This document shows, one piece after another, positions 7,989 through 16,878 of a stretch of 64,000 bases of DNA. Position numbers and translations under genes: made by a program. The DNA is from Cellulomonas xiejunii. Lineage in GTDB: Bacteria; Actinomycetota; Actinomycetes; Actinomycetales; Cellulomonadaceae. The notes beneath the pieces were generated by a model. It was not told where the DNA came from. It did not search any database and worked only from the letters and a program-made list of their open reading frames with translations. Location of the stretch: contig NZ_CP101987.1 of NCBI RefSeq assembly GCF_024508315.1, positions 2,170,001 through 2,234,000 on the forward strand, read 5' to 3'. Position 1 is the first letter of the stretch; each line of letters opens with the position of its first letter.

Positions 7989-9662
7989 TCAGTCGCCCAG
8001 GGTGATCACGTTGTAGACCTCGTCCTGCACCGGCGAGGCCGGGTAGCCGTGGACGTCGGCCTTGAACGCGAGCGACGGCACGGGGTGCGCGAGCGGGACT
8101 CCGGGGAGGAAGTCGAGGATCGCCGCGTTCGCGGCCTCGTACGCCTCCCGCTGCGCGTCGACGTCCGCGACGTACCGGGCGTCGTTGATCGCCGTGAACA
8201 GCTCGGGGTTGTCGAAGCCCCACTCGTTCGAGGTTCCCCCGAAGAACACGCCGATGAAGTTGTAGGTGTCGTTGTAGTCGCCGGTCCACCCGAGCAGGTG
8301 CAGGCCGTGCTGGGGGCCGCCCTGGATCTTGTCGAGGTACTCGGGGTTCCACGGGTCCGGCACGGGGTTCACGGTGATGCCCACGGCCTCGAGGTCCGCC
8401 GTGATCGCGGTGAACACCTGCTCCGGTGTGGGCATGTAGGGCCGTGAGACGTTCGTCGGGTAGTTGAAGTCGATCGTGAGGTCCGACTTCCCCGCCTCGG
8501 CGAGCAGCGCCCGTGCCTTGTCGGGGTCGTAGTCGTACGTCGCCACGTCGGCGTTCCACCCGGCCACCGCCGGCGGGACGAAGTTCGAGGCCACCTCGGT
8601 CCCCTCGGGCAGCGTCTGGGCGACGAGCGCCTCCTTGTCGATCGCGTGCGCGATCGCCTGGCGCACCTTGAGGTCGGCGAGGTCGGGGTTGGCCTGGTTC
8701 ATCCCGAGGTAGAGGACGTTGAACGGCTCGCGGTCGACGATCTGGAAGCCTGCCTCCTCGAGCGCCACGACGTCGGCCGGCCCGACGAGGTCGTACCCGT
8801 CGATGTCACCGGCCTGCAGCGCCTGACGGCGCGCGGTGGCGTCGGAGATGATCGGGAAGACGATGCGCCGCACCTGCCCCTGCTCGCCCCAGTAGCCGTC
8901 GTACGCGCTGAGCACGACCTCCTCGCCCGGGCTCCACGACTCGAACGTGTACGGCCCGGTACCGGTGGGGTGGCTGGTCGCGTACTCGGGGAGCACCGGC
9001 GCCTCGCCGTCGCCCGTCACGCCGTCCGCGTCGTACTTCTCGAGTGCGGTCGGCGACTGCATGGAGAACGCCGGCAGGGACAGCGCCGAGACGAGCTCGG
9101 GCAGCGGGCTCTGCAGGTGGATGACCGCCGTGGTCGCGTCGGGCGCCTCGCACGACTCGTACTTACCGGTGCCGTTCAGGCTCGCCACGTCACTGCTCGC
9201 GAACCCGCCGTTGACCTTCTGCCAGTAGTACGACAGGGACTCGGACTGCAGGACCCCGGTGAAGTTGTTCCAGCGATCGAAGTTGAAGCACACGGCGTCG
9301 CCGTCGAAGTCGGTTCCGTCCTGGAAGGTCACGTCGTCCTTCAGGTGGAACGTGTACTCGAGGCCGTCGTCACTGACGTCCCACGACTCGGCGAGCAGCG
9401 GGGCGGGATCGGCCGTGCCCGGCTCCACGCCGACGAGCCCCTCGAAGATCTGCCGCGCGACGCGGAACGACTCGCCGTCGCTCGCGAACGCGGGGTCCAG
9501 CGACGACGGGTCGCCCGACGCCGCGAAGATGAACGTGTCGCGCCCTGCGCCGGACTCACCGCCGGCCGTGCTTCCACCGGCCTCCCTGTCGCTCGCGGCG
9601 CACGCGGTCAGGGCGAGACCCACCACCAGTCCCCCCGCGACGATCTGCCATCTGGTCCTCAC
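7989..9662 (-). CDS. family 5 extracellular solute-binding lipoprotein
   Basis: The product captures the ligand for the adjacent permeases. It has a lipoprotein signal with lipobox LTAC near residue 20, then an acidic linker and the SBP_bac_5 fold (FIFAASGDPSSLDPAFASDG, later PTGTGPYTFESWSPGEEVVL and VRQAIAHAIDKEALV). I chose the GTG at 9662 (557 residues). A longer reading from the GTG at 9671 exists, but the strong GAGAGGTGG ribosome site overlaps that codon and is correctly spaced only for 9662. It heads the operon with two permeases and the fused ATPase. The ligand could be oligopeptides, nickel or another small molecule. Confidence 0.93.
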   Translation of the reverse strand: MRTRWQIVAGGLVVGLALTACAASDREAGGSTAGGESGAGRDTFIFAASGDPSSLDPAFASDGESFRVARQIFEGLVGVEPGTADPAPLLAESWDVSDDGLEYTFHLKDDVTFQDGTDFDGDAVCFNFDRWNNFTGVLQSESLSYYWQKVNGGFASSDVASLNGTGKYESCEAPDATTAVIHLQSPLPELVSALSLPAFSMQSPTALEKYDADGVTGDGEAPVLPEYATSHPTGTGPYTFESWSPGEEVVLSAYDGYWGEQGQVRRIVFPIISDATARRQALQAGDIDGYDLVGPADVVALEEAGFQIVDREPFNVLYLGMNQANPDLADLKVRQAIAHAIDKEALVAQTLPEGTEVASNFVPPAVAGWNADVATYDYDPDKARALLAEAGKSDLTIDFNYPTNVSRPYMPTPEQVFTAITADLEAVGITVNPVPDPWNPEYLDKIQGGPQHGLHLLGWTGDYNDTYNFIGVFFGGTSNEWGFDNPELFTAINDARYVADVDAQREAYEAANAAILDFLPGVPLAHPVPSLAFKADVHGYPASPVQDEVYNVITLGD

Positions 9663-9793
9663 AGCTGCCACCTCTCGTCAGGAGCACGGCGTGATGTGCA
9701 TCGCGCCACGCGGGAACCCGGTGAACGCTAGGTGCGGCGTGTCACGCGGTTGTTACGCATTGGTACGGATTGGGCATCGGACAGACTGGCACC

Positions 9794-10621
9794 ATGTCGG
9801 ACGAATCATCGAAGGACGCGCTGGCGGAGGCCGGGTACCGCACGGTGCCGGACGAGCTGGGCGGACGCGCGGCACGCGGGTGGTGGGACGCGAACGCGCA
9901 GGAGTACCTCGACGAGCACGGCGCGTTCCTCGGTCCCGAGGACCTGCTGTGGTGCCCCGAGGGGCTGCGCGAGTCGCAGGCCGCTCTCCTCGGCGACGTC
10001 CGCGGCGCCCGGGTTCTCGAGATCGGTGCCGGCGCCGCCCAGGGGACGCGCTGGCTGCAGAAGGTCGCGGGAGCGCGCGCCGTCGCCACCGACGTGTCCG
10101 CCGGCATGCTCGCCGCGGCGGCCCGCCTGGACGCTGCCGCCGGCGTCCGCGTCCCGCTCGTGCAGGCCGACGCCCGGTCCCTGCCGTTCGCCGACGCGTG
10201 CTTCGACGTCGTGTTCACCGCCTTCGGTGCGCTGCCCTTCGTCCCGGACGCACCCCGCGTGCACGCGGAGGTCGCCCGCGTGCTGCGACCGGGTGGCCGG
10301 TGGGTGTTCTCGGTGACCCACCCGTTGCGCTGGGCCTTCCCCGACGATCCCGGGGTCGGCGGGCTGACCGCGACGCGCTCGTACTTCGACCGGCGCCCCT
10401 ACGTCGAGACCGCGGCGGACGGCCGCGTCCTGTACGCGGAGTACCACCGCACGGTGGGCGACCACGTCGCCGACGTGGTCGGGGCCGGGTTCGTGCTCGA
10501 CGGTCTGCTCGAGCCCGAGTGGCCCGCCGGTCACGAGCGGGTCTGGGGTGGCTGGGGGCCCGTGCGCGGCGCCCGGTTGCCCGGGACGCTGATCGTGCGT
10601 GCGCACCGGCCCCCAGCCTGA
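9794..10621 (+). CDS. class I SAM-dependent methyltransferase
   Basis: A 275-residue methyltransferase of unknown substrate. The Rossmann motif I is VLEIGAGAAQGTRWL (about residues 74-88), then ATDVSAGML for the ribose-binding acidic residue and VQADARSLPFADACFD for motif II/III, the Methyltransf_11 pattern. The upstream half is rich in Trp and charged residues. The ATG at 9794 has no Shine-Dalgarno; a CAGACT hexamer sits exactly six bases before it, so a leaderless start is possible. A TTG 24 bases upstream is in frame but less likely. It is divergent from the peptide-transporter operon and converges on the acetate symporter gene with two bases between stops. Confidence 0.88.
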   Translation: MSDESSKDALAEAGYRTVPDELGGRAARGWWDANAQEYLDEHGAFLGPEDLLWCPEGLRESQAALLGDVRGARVLEIGAGAAQGTRWLQKVAGARAVATDVSAGMLAAAARLDAAAGVRVPLVQADARSLPFADACFDVVFTAFGALPFVPDAPRVHAEVARVLRPGGRWVFSVTHPLRWAFPDDPGVGGLTATRSYFDRRPYVETAADGRVLYAEYHRTVGDHVADVVGAGFVLDGLLEPEWPAGHERVWGGWGPVRGARLPGTLIVRAHRPPA

Positions 10622-10623
10622 GC

Positions 10624-12288
10624 TCAGTGGGCGACCGTGGCCTTCTCGGCCCCGGCCCCGGTGAGCGAGCGCACCTCCATCTCGGCGAACTTCTCCGGGT
10701 GCGGCTTCTCCTTCGAAAGCAGCGTCCCGACGATCCCCAGCAGGAACGCGAGCGGGATCGAGATGATCCCCGGGTTCTCCAGGGGGAAGACGGCGAAGTC
10801 CACCGACGTGTCCCGGATCATCGACAGGCTGTCACCGGTGACGGGGTCGACCTTGCCGGACACCACCGGGGACAGGGCGATGAGCACGACGCAGGAGATG
10901 AGCCCGCCGTACATGCTCCACAGCGCCCCGGCCGTGTTGAACCGCTTCCAGAAGAGCGAGTAGATGATCGTCGGAAGGTTCGCCGACGCCGCGACCGCGA
11001 AGGCGAGCGCCACGAGGAAGGCGACGTTCTGCCCGTTGGCGAAGATGCCGCCCACGATCGCCAGGGCGCCGATGACCAGGACGGTGATCCGCGCGACGCG
11101 CACCTCGCCGTCGGGGGCCACCTCGCCCCGCTTGATGACCGACGCGTAGATGTCGTGCGCGAAGGAGGCCGCCGCGGTGATGGTGAGGCCTGCCACCACG
11201 GCGAGGATCGTGGCGAAGGCGACCGCCGAGATGATCCCGAGCAGGAACACCCCGCCCAGCTCGTAGGCCAGCAGCGGCGCTGCCGAGTTCGCCTTGCCCG
11301 GGGACGCCATGATGGTCTCCGGCCCCACGAGCGCGCCCGCGCCGTAGCCGAGCACCAGCGTGAAGAGGTAGAAGATGCCGATCAGCCAGATCGCCCACAC
11401 CACGGACCGGCGGGCCTCCTTGGCGGACGGCACGGTGTAGAAGCGCATGAGCACGTGGGGCAGGCCCGCCGTCCCGAGGACCAGGGCGAGCGCGAGGGAC
11501 AGGAAGTTGAGCTGCGTGAGTCCGGACGCACCGTACTGACGTCCCGGCTCGATCAGCGTCTCACCGCCCTCGCCCGCCTTGTCGATCGCCCCCTGCAGCA
11601 GTGCCGAGAGGTCGAAGCCGAACTTCGCCAGCACCCAGACCGTCATCAGGCCGGCACCGGCGATGAGCAGGATCGCCTTGATGATCTGCACCCACGTGGT
11701 GCCCTTCATGCCCCCGACCAGCACGTACAGGATCATCAGGGCGCCGACCACAGCGATCACGAGCGCCTGCCCGGCGACCCCGTCGATGCCGAGGAGCAGC
11801 GCGACGAGCCCACCCGCGCCGGCCATCTGCGCCAGCAGGTAGAAGAACACGACGGCGAGCGTCGAGATCGCCGCCGCCATGCGCACGGGGCGCTGCTTGA
11901 GCCGGAACGACAGGACGTCCGCCATCGTGAAGCGCCCGGTGTTGCGCAGCAGCTCGGCGACGAGCAGCAGGGCCACGAGCCACGCGACCAGGAAGCCGAT
12001 GGAGTACAGGAAGCCGTCGTACCCGTAGATCGCGATGGCGCCGCAGATGCCGAGGAACGAGGCCGCGGAGAGGTAGTCGCCGGCGATCGCGGTGCCGTTC
12101 TGCGGCCCGGTGAACGACCGCCCGGCCGCGTAGTAGTCCGCAGCGGTCCTGTTGTTGCGCGACGCGCGGAACACGATGACCAGCGTCACGAGGACGAACG
12201 CGCCGAAGATCGCGATGTTGACCACGGGGTCGCCGACCTGGCCGCCGTCGGCGGCCGCGGCCAGCACGGTGGCGTCGTAGCGGTTCAT
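10624..12288 (-). CDS. actP: cation/acetate (monocarboxylate) sodium:solute symporter, ActP/MctC type
   Basis: This 554-residue transporter belongs to the sodium:solute symporter family and is expected to take up acetate or other short monocarboxylates. About 13 hydrophobic helices are visible. The family signature runs through the 90-180 region (TAADYYAAGRSFTGPQNGTA, GDYLSAASFLGICGAIAIYG). A C-terminal cytoplasmic tail of about 40 residues follows the last helix. Its ATG overlaps the DUF485 stop by four bases, the arrangement known for yjcH-actP and corynebacterial MctC. Whether acetate, pyruvate or propionate is the main substrate cannot be seen. Confidence 0.9.
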   Translation of the reverse strand: MNRYDATVLAAAADGGQVGDPVVNIAIFGAFVLVTLVIVFRASRNNRTAADYYAAGRSFTGPQNGTAIAGDYLSAASFLGICGAIAIYGYDGFLYSIGFLVAWLVALLLVAELLRNTGRFTMADVLSFRLKQRPVRMAAAISTLAVVFFYLLAQMAGAGGLVALLLGIDGVAGQALVIAVVGALMILYVLVGGMKGTTWVQIIKAILLIAGAGLMTVWVLAKFGFDLSALLQGAIDKAGEGGETLIEPGRQYGASGLTQLNFLSLALALVLGTAGLPHVLMRFYTVPSAKEARRSVVWAIWLIGIFYLFTLVLGYGAGALVGPETIMASPGKANSAAPLLAYELGGVFLLGIISAVAFATILAVVAGLTITAAASFAHDIYASVIKRGEVAPDGEVRVARITVLVIGALAIVGGIFANGQNVAFLVALAFAVAASANLPTIIYSLFWKRFNTAGALWSMYGGLISCVVLIALSPVVSGKVDPVTGDSLSMIRDTSVDFAVFPLENPGIISIPLAFLLGIVGTLLSKEKPHPEKFAEMEVRSLTGAGAEKATVAH

Positions 12289-12653
12289 GCGGGGCTCCCC
12301 TCGGTGCGGCGCGAGTCGCTGCCGTCGATCAGCGCGCCGGACTCGATGTGCTCACGGAGGTTCTCGGCCACCGCGTCCTGCTTCTGGTTCGCCCACCGCG
12401 CGTACGTCATGGTGATGACGAACGTGGAGACGAATTGGCCGAGGCCGAAGAGCAGCCCGACCGTGATGTTGCCGACCACCCGCTGGCTCATGAAGCCGTG
12501 CGCATAGTTCGCGAGCAGGACGTACAGGAAGTACCACGCCAGGAACAACGCGGTCATGGGGAACACGAAGTTGCGGAACCTGCGTCGCAGGTCCTGGAAC
12601 TCCGGCGAGCGTTGAACGCGCTGGTAGTCGGTCTCCTGAGCACTCTCGGACAC
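12285..12653 (-). CDS. DUF485 membrane protein (YjcH-like partner of ActP)
   Basis: A 122-residue protein with two membrane helices (FPMTALFLAWYFLYVLLANY and ITVGLLFGLGQFVSTFVITM) after a charged N-terminus, the DUF485 pattern. These small proteins are encoded immediately upstream of ActP-type symporters and probably assist them. I chose the GTG at 12653 because GGAGG lies five bases upstream; the frame stays open for 16 more codons, with another GTG two codons earlier. It is translationally coupled to actP. Its promoter must lie between here and the polA stop at 12819. Confidence 0.85.
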   Translation of the reverse strand: MSESAQETDYQRVQRSPEFQDLRRRFRNFVFPMTALFLAWYFLYVLLANYAHGFMSQRVVGNITVGLLFGLGQFVSTFVITMTYARWANQKQDAVAENLREHIESGALIDGSDSRRTEGSPA

Positions 12654-12818
12654 GTGCACCTCCGCTGGTCCGGACGGCCCCGTCGCCGTCAGGGGGACCA
12701 CTGTGACGTACGACAGCCCGAAATTTCCACAGATGGCGCACGAAATCTCCGCGGAGTGTCGCGAAGCCCGACTGACGTCACACGATCCGGTGACGCCCGG
12801 TGCCCAGAAAGGGTGCCG

Positions 12819-15545
12819 TCAGTGCCCCGCCTCGTGCCAGCTGGCGCCCGCACCGACCGAGACGTCGAGCGGCACGTCGAGCGGGCCGCCCGGCAGGCCG
12901 TCCCCCGCACGCCCCATCTGCTCGCGGAGGAGCTCCTCGACCTCCTCGCGCTCCCCCTGCGCGACCTCGAGCACGAGCTCGTCATGCACCTGCAGCAGCA
13001 TCCGCGAGCGCAGCCCTCGACGCACGAGCTCCGCGTCGACACCGAGCATCGCGAGCTTGATCAGGTCGGCGGCGCTGCCCTGGATGGGGGCGTTGAGCGC
13101 CATGCGCTCCGCCGTCTCCCTGCGCTGCCGGTTGTCGCTCGTGAGGTCCGGCAGGTACCGCCGACGTCCGAGGATCGTCGCGGTGTAGCCCGTGGCGCGT
13201 GCCGCGTCGACCACGCCCGTCAGGTAGTCGCGCACGCCGCCGAACCGCTCGAAGTAGTCGGCCATGAGCGCCGACGCCTCCGAGACGTCGATGGACAGCT
13301 GCTGGGACAGCCCGTACGACGACAGCCCGTAGGCGAGCCCGTAGCTCATGGCCTTGATCTTCGATCGCATGGCCGGGGTGACCTCGTCCGTCGGGACGCC
13401 GAACACGCGTGAGCCGACGTAGCTGTGCAGGTCCTCCCCCGAGCGGAACGCCTCGATGAGGCCCTCGTCGCCGGACAGGTGCGCCATGATCCGCATCTCG
13501 ATCTGCGAGTAGTCCGCGGTCAGCAGCGTGGCGTACCCGGGACCCACGACGAACGCGCGCCGGATCTGCCGCCCGGCCTCCGTGCGGATCGGGATGTTCT
13601 GCAGGTTCGGGTCGGCCGAGGACAGTCGGCCGGTCGCGGCGATGGTCTGCTGGAAGGTCGTGCGGATGCGCCCGTCGTCGGCGACCGAGCGCAGCAGCCC
13701 CTCGACGGTCTGGCGCAGGCGGATCGCGTCGCGGTGCGCGAGCAGGTGCTCCAGGAACGGGTGCCCGGTCCGCGCGAACAGGTCGGTCAGGGCGGCCGCG
13801 TCGGTCGTGTACCCCGTCTTGATCCGCTTGGTGCGCGGCATGCCGAGCTGGTCGAAGAGCACCTCCTGCAGCTGCTTGGGCGAACCGAGGTTCACCTCGC
13901 GCCCGATCACCGCGTAGGCCTCGGCGGCGGCACTGCGCACCTGCTCGTCGAAGCCTCGCTCGAGCGACGTCAGGTACTCGACGTCGATGGCGATGCCCGT
14001 CCGCTCCATGCGCGCCAGGACGCCCTGCAGCGGCAGCTCGAGCTCGTCGAGCAGCGTCGTCGCGCCGCGGTCCGCGACCTCGCCGCCCAGGACGTCGACG
14101 AGGTCCCGCACCGCCGCGGCGCGCACGGCCGCGCGCCTGCCCTCGTCCGCGCCGTCGACCTCCAGGTCCAGGGCGCCCTGCGCCTGCGACGAGCTCTCGT
14201 CGCTCCCGAGCTCACGACGCAGGTAGCCGATCGCGAGGTCGGACAGGTCGTAGGCGCGACGGTCCGGCTGGCAGAGGTAGGCGGCGAGCTCGGTGTCGAA
14301 GCGCACGCCCGCGAGCGCGAGCCCGCGTCCGTCGAGCGCGTGCCAGGCCTCCTTGGCCGCGTGCAGCGCCTTGCCGCGTGCCGGGTCGGCGAGCCAGGCC
14401 GCGAGCGCCGCGTCGTCGGCGGGCTCGATCGCTGTCAGGTCGTACGCCACCGCCTGCCCGGCGCCGTCCGCGATCGCGACTCCCCAGGCGTCGCCGCGGC
14501 CGGGGGCGCCGGTGCCACGGAGGTCGAGACCGAGCACCTCGTCGGCCCGGGCGTCGAGCCAGGCGCCCAGGCCACCGACCCCGGTCTCGACGAGGTCGAG
14601 CGCGGCCGCGGTCGCGACGCGCTCGTCGCGGCCCTCGTCCGGAAGCATGGCGAAGAGGCGATCCCGCAACGTTCGGAACTCCAGCTCGTCGAGGAGCTCG
14701 TGCAGCGCGGTACGGTCCCACGGGCGGACCGCGAGGTCCTCCGGGCCGACGGGGAGCTCGAGGTCGTCGACGAGCCGGTTGAGCTCGCGGTTGAGCGCGA
14801 CCTGCTCGAGGTTCGCCCGCAGGGACTCCCCCGCCTTGCCGGTGATCCGCTCCGCGTTCGCCAGGACGCCGGCGAGGCCGTCGTACTGCGCGATCCACTT
14901 GGCCGCCGTCTTCGGGCCGACGCCCGGGACCCCGGGCAGGTTGTCGCTCGTCTCGCCGACCAGCGCCGCGAGGTCGGGGTAGCGCTCGGGCGGCAGCCCG
15001 TACTTCGCCTCGACCGCCGCGGGCGTCATGCGCGTCACCTCGGACACCCCGCGCACGGGGTACAGCACCGTGACCGTCGGGCCCACCAGCTGGAACGTGT
15101 CCCGGTCCCCCGAGCAGACCAGGACCTCCATGCCCTGGTCGCGCGCCTGCGTGGTCAGGGTCGCGAGGATGTCGTCCGCCTCGAAGCCGGGCTTGTCGAG
15201 GACCTGCACGTGCATGGTGGCCAGCAGCGTCCTGATGACGTCGACCTGCCCGCGGAAGGGCTCCGGGGTGGCAGCGCGGTTGCCCTTGTAGGACTCGAAC
15301 CGCTCCGTGCGGAACGTGGTCCGGCCGGCGTCGAACGCGACCGCGACGTGCGTGGGCTCCTCGTCGCGCAGCAGGTTGGCGAGCATCGAGGTGAAACCGA
15401 ACACCGCGTTGGTCGGTTGCCCGGTCGACGTCGCGAAGTTCTCGACGGGCAGCGCGTAGAACGCGCGGTACGCCATCGAATGTCCGTCGATGAGGAGCAG
15501 ACGCGGGGTCGTCGAGCTGGGGGTCGTTGGCTGGTCGGCACGCAC
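12819..15545 (-). CDS. polA: DNA polymerase I
   Basis: Pol I fills gaps in repair and Okazaki fragment processing. At 908 residues it has the full three-domain layout. The 5' nuclease (1-300) begins LLLIDGHSMAYRAFYALP with the metal aspartates EADD and SGDRD. The central 3'-5' exonuclease domain is degenerate: the expected ExoI D-x-E reads LGLDLRG near residue 340. The polymerase has motif A DYSQIEMR (about 677), motif B RSKIKAMSYGLAYG (about 730) and motif C QVHDELV (about 852). Loss of proofreading residues is usual for actinobacterial Pol I. The GTG start lacks a Shine-Dalgarno and has TAGGTT six bases upstream, suggesting a leaderless mRNA. Confidence 0.97.
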   Translation of the reverse strand: MRADQPTTPSSTTPRLLLIDGHSMAYRAFYALPVENFATSTGQPTNAVFGFTSMLANLLRDEEPTHVAVAFDAGRTTFRTERFESYKGNRAATPEPFRGQVDVIRTLLATMHVQVLDKPGFEADDILATLTTQARDQGMEVLVCSGDRDTFQLVGPTVTVLYPVRGVSEVTRMTPAAVEAKYGLPPERYPDLAALVGETSDNLPGVPGVGPKTAAKWIAQYDGLAGVLANAERITGKAGESLRANLEQVALNRELNRLVDDLELPVGPEDLAVRPWDRTALHELLDELEFRTLRDRLFAMLPDEGRDERVATAAALDLVETGVGGLGAWLDARADEVLGLDLRGTGAPGRGDAWGVAIADGAGQAVAYDLTAIEPADDAALAAWLADPARGKALHAAKEAWHALDGRGLALAGVRFDTELAAYLCQPDRRAYDLSDLAIGYLRRELGSDESSSQAQGALDLEVDGADEGRRAAVRAAAVRDLVDVLGGEVADRGATTLLDELELPLQGVLARMERTGIAIDVEYLTSLERGFDEQVRSAAAEAYAVIGREVNLGSPKQLQEVLFDQLGMPRTKRIKTGYTTDAAALTDLFARTGHPFLEHLLAHRDAIRLRQTVEGLLRSVADDGRIRTTFQQTIAATGRLSSADPNLQNIPIRTEAGRQIRRAFVVGPGYATLLTADYSQIEMRIMAHLSGDEGLIEAFRSGEDLHSYVGSRVFGVPTDEVTPAMRSKIKAMSYGLAYGLSSYGLSQQLSIDVSEASALMADYFERFGGVRDYLTGVVDAARATGYTATILGRRRYLPDLTSDNRQRRETAERMALNAPIQGSAADLIKLAMLGVDAELVRRGLRSRMLLQVHDELVLEVAQGEREEVEELLREQMGRAGDGLPGGPLDVPLDVSVGAGASWHEAGH

Positions 15546-15551
15546 GGTGCC

Positions 15552-15557
15552 AACCTA
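15552..15557 (-). promoter_or_regulatory. -10 element of a leaderless polA promoter
   Basis: On the minus strand TAGGTT is followed by six bases and then the polA GTG, matching the TANNNT-N6-RTG pattern of leaderless actinobacterial mRNAs. The whole polA/thioesterase intergenic gap is only 18 bp. Confidence 0.55.
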
Positions 15558-15563
15558 TCTGCC

Positions 15564-15968
15564 ATGTCCGACATCCCCTTCGTGGTCCCGCCCACCGACG
15601 ACACGCTCCTGCACCGCATGGGCATCGAGATCACGCACGTCGACGCGGACGGGGCAACCGGCACCATGCCCGTCGAGGGCAACACGCAGCCGTACGGGCT
15701 CCTGCACGGCGGGGCCTCCGCCGTGCTGGCGGAGACGCTCGGCTCGTTGGCCGCCGTGGCCCACGCCGGCCCGGGGCGCGCGGCCGTGGGGATCGAGCTC
15801 AGCGCCACCCACCACCGCTCGGCCCGGACGGGTGTCGTCACCGCGACGGCACGCGCGCTGCACCTCGGCAGGTCGCTGGCGACCTACGAGGTGGTCGTCG
15901 AGGACGCCGAGGGCAGACGCCTGTGCACGGCGCGGCTCACCTGCATGCTCATCGACGCACCCGTCTGA
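15564..15968 (+). CDS. PaaI-family hotdog thioesterase
   Basis: A 134-residue acyl-CoA thioesterase of the hotdog fold, probably hydrolysing aromatic or short-chain acyl-CoA. The active-site stretch is GLLHGGASAVLAETLGSLAA (about 40-59), with the HGG that orders the substrate and the glutamate/aspartate position occupied by E (AET). The second half (GIELSATHHRSARTGVVTA) is the conserved beta strand region. ATG at 15564 follows the divergent polA start by only 18 bp, with no clear ribosome site. Its 3' end overlaps the convergent GNAT gene by 85 bp. Confidence 0.9.
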   Translation: MSDIPFVVPPTDDTLLHRMGIEITHVDADGATGTMPVEGNTQPYGLLHGGASAVLAETLGSLAAVAHAGPGRAAVGIELSATHHRSARTGVVTATARALHLGRSLATYEVVVEDAEGRRLCTARLTCMLIDAPV

Positions 15969-16564
15969 CGGGCACGCTCGGGCTCCCCGGCCGCGCGAGC
16001 CCGCGCCCGGCGGCGACGTTCGATGAGGTCCTCGAGACCGCGCGAGGCGGGGCGTCGTGCGGGCGCCGGGACGTCGAGCGCCAGACGCCGCAGCAGCGCA
16101 CCGGTGCCCACGGTGCGGTGCGCCGCGGCGGGCGCGAACCCCAGGCGCGCCAGGAAGCGCTGCATGCCGCGCGAGCCGGGCAGCGGGGCCGCGTACACGT
16201 CGGTGGCCCCGGCGGCGTCCGCGAGCTCGGCGACCGACTGGAGCATGGCGTGCCCCAGTCCGCGTCGTCGCTGGTGGGGGCGCACGTACACGGCGTCCAG
16301 GCTCAGGACCAGCGTGCCGGAGAGCAGTCCCGGCCCCAGGAGCCGGCCCAGGACCATCCCGGCGGGCTCGCCGTCGCAGGTCGCCACGAGGGTGACGCCG
16401 TCCGGGACGGAAGCGAGCACCGCGAGCTGGTCCCGCAGCAGCGCGCGGTCGTCGGAGCACAGCTGGCGCCCGACACCCGACTCCGCGCGGGCCTGCAGGC
16501 AGAGGTCGACGAGGTCCTCGAGGTCGGACGACGACGCGCGTCGGACGTGCACACCTGGCCGCAC
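15884..16564 (-). CDS. GNAT-family N-acetyltransferase
   Basis: A 226-residue acetyltransferase of unknown target. The acetyl-CoA loop is visible as VYVRPHQRRRGLGHAMLQS (about residues 95-113; R/Q-x-x-G-x-G/A type), after the strand LVLSLDAVYV and before GATDVYAAPLPGSRGMQRFL. The last 50 residues are Arg/Ala-rich and probably disordered. The frame is open further upstream, but I chose the GTG at 16564 because GGGAGG lies six bases before it and homology begins there. The C-terminal 28 codons overlap the thioesterase gene on the other strand. An earlier stop is not available in this frame. Confidence 0.75.
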   Translation of the reverse strand: MRPGVHVRRASSSDLEDLVDLCLQARAESGVGRQLCSDDRALLRDQLAVLASVPDGVTLVATCDGEPAGMVLGRLLGPGLLSGTLVLSLDAVYVRPHQRRRGLGHAMLQSVAELADAAGATDVYAAPLPGSRGMQRFLARLGFAPAAAHRTVGTGALLRRLALDVPAPARRPASRGLEDLIERRRRARARAAGEPERARQTGASMSMQVSRAVHRRLPSASSTTTS

Positions 16565-16878
16565 TGCGGGCCTCCCGGGGACGAGGGTCGGACGTCGGGC
16601 GTCCGGTCCCCCGGTCCGCACGCCCTGTCTCGATGATGGCCCAGAGACGGTCGCCTGCCTAGCCCAGGACGGCACACGTCCCGGTGAACCAGGAGGAACC
16701 CCCCGGAACAGGGTGCGCTGCACGACGCGGTTCGCTACCGATCGGAGCAGAACCCTCGCGCAGACGTAATGAACAGGACACAATCCCTCCCTATCGTCTG
16801 CTGACCGGTGGGCGAGCACCCATCACCCGTGCGGCGACACCGTGTGCCCGTGCCCGACCATCAGGACGGAGGTCTGAC
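16565..16878. other. 314-bp divergent intergenic region
   Basis: This gap separates the GNAT gene (leftward) from the liv operon (rightward). I see no convincing gene. A TATCGT -10-like hexamer at 16792-16797 on the plus strand follows a comparatively A-rich stretch (16765-16785) and would give the liv operon a leader of about 75 bases; no good -35 is evident. GGAGG at about 16868-16872 is the livH ribosome site. Confidence 0.45.

Noticed and set aside
12701-12785. TGTGA half-sites resembling CRP/GlxR boxes upstream of DUF485-actP
   Set aside because: Neither has a matching TCACA arm at the right spacing, so a call would be guesswork.
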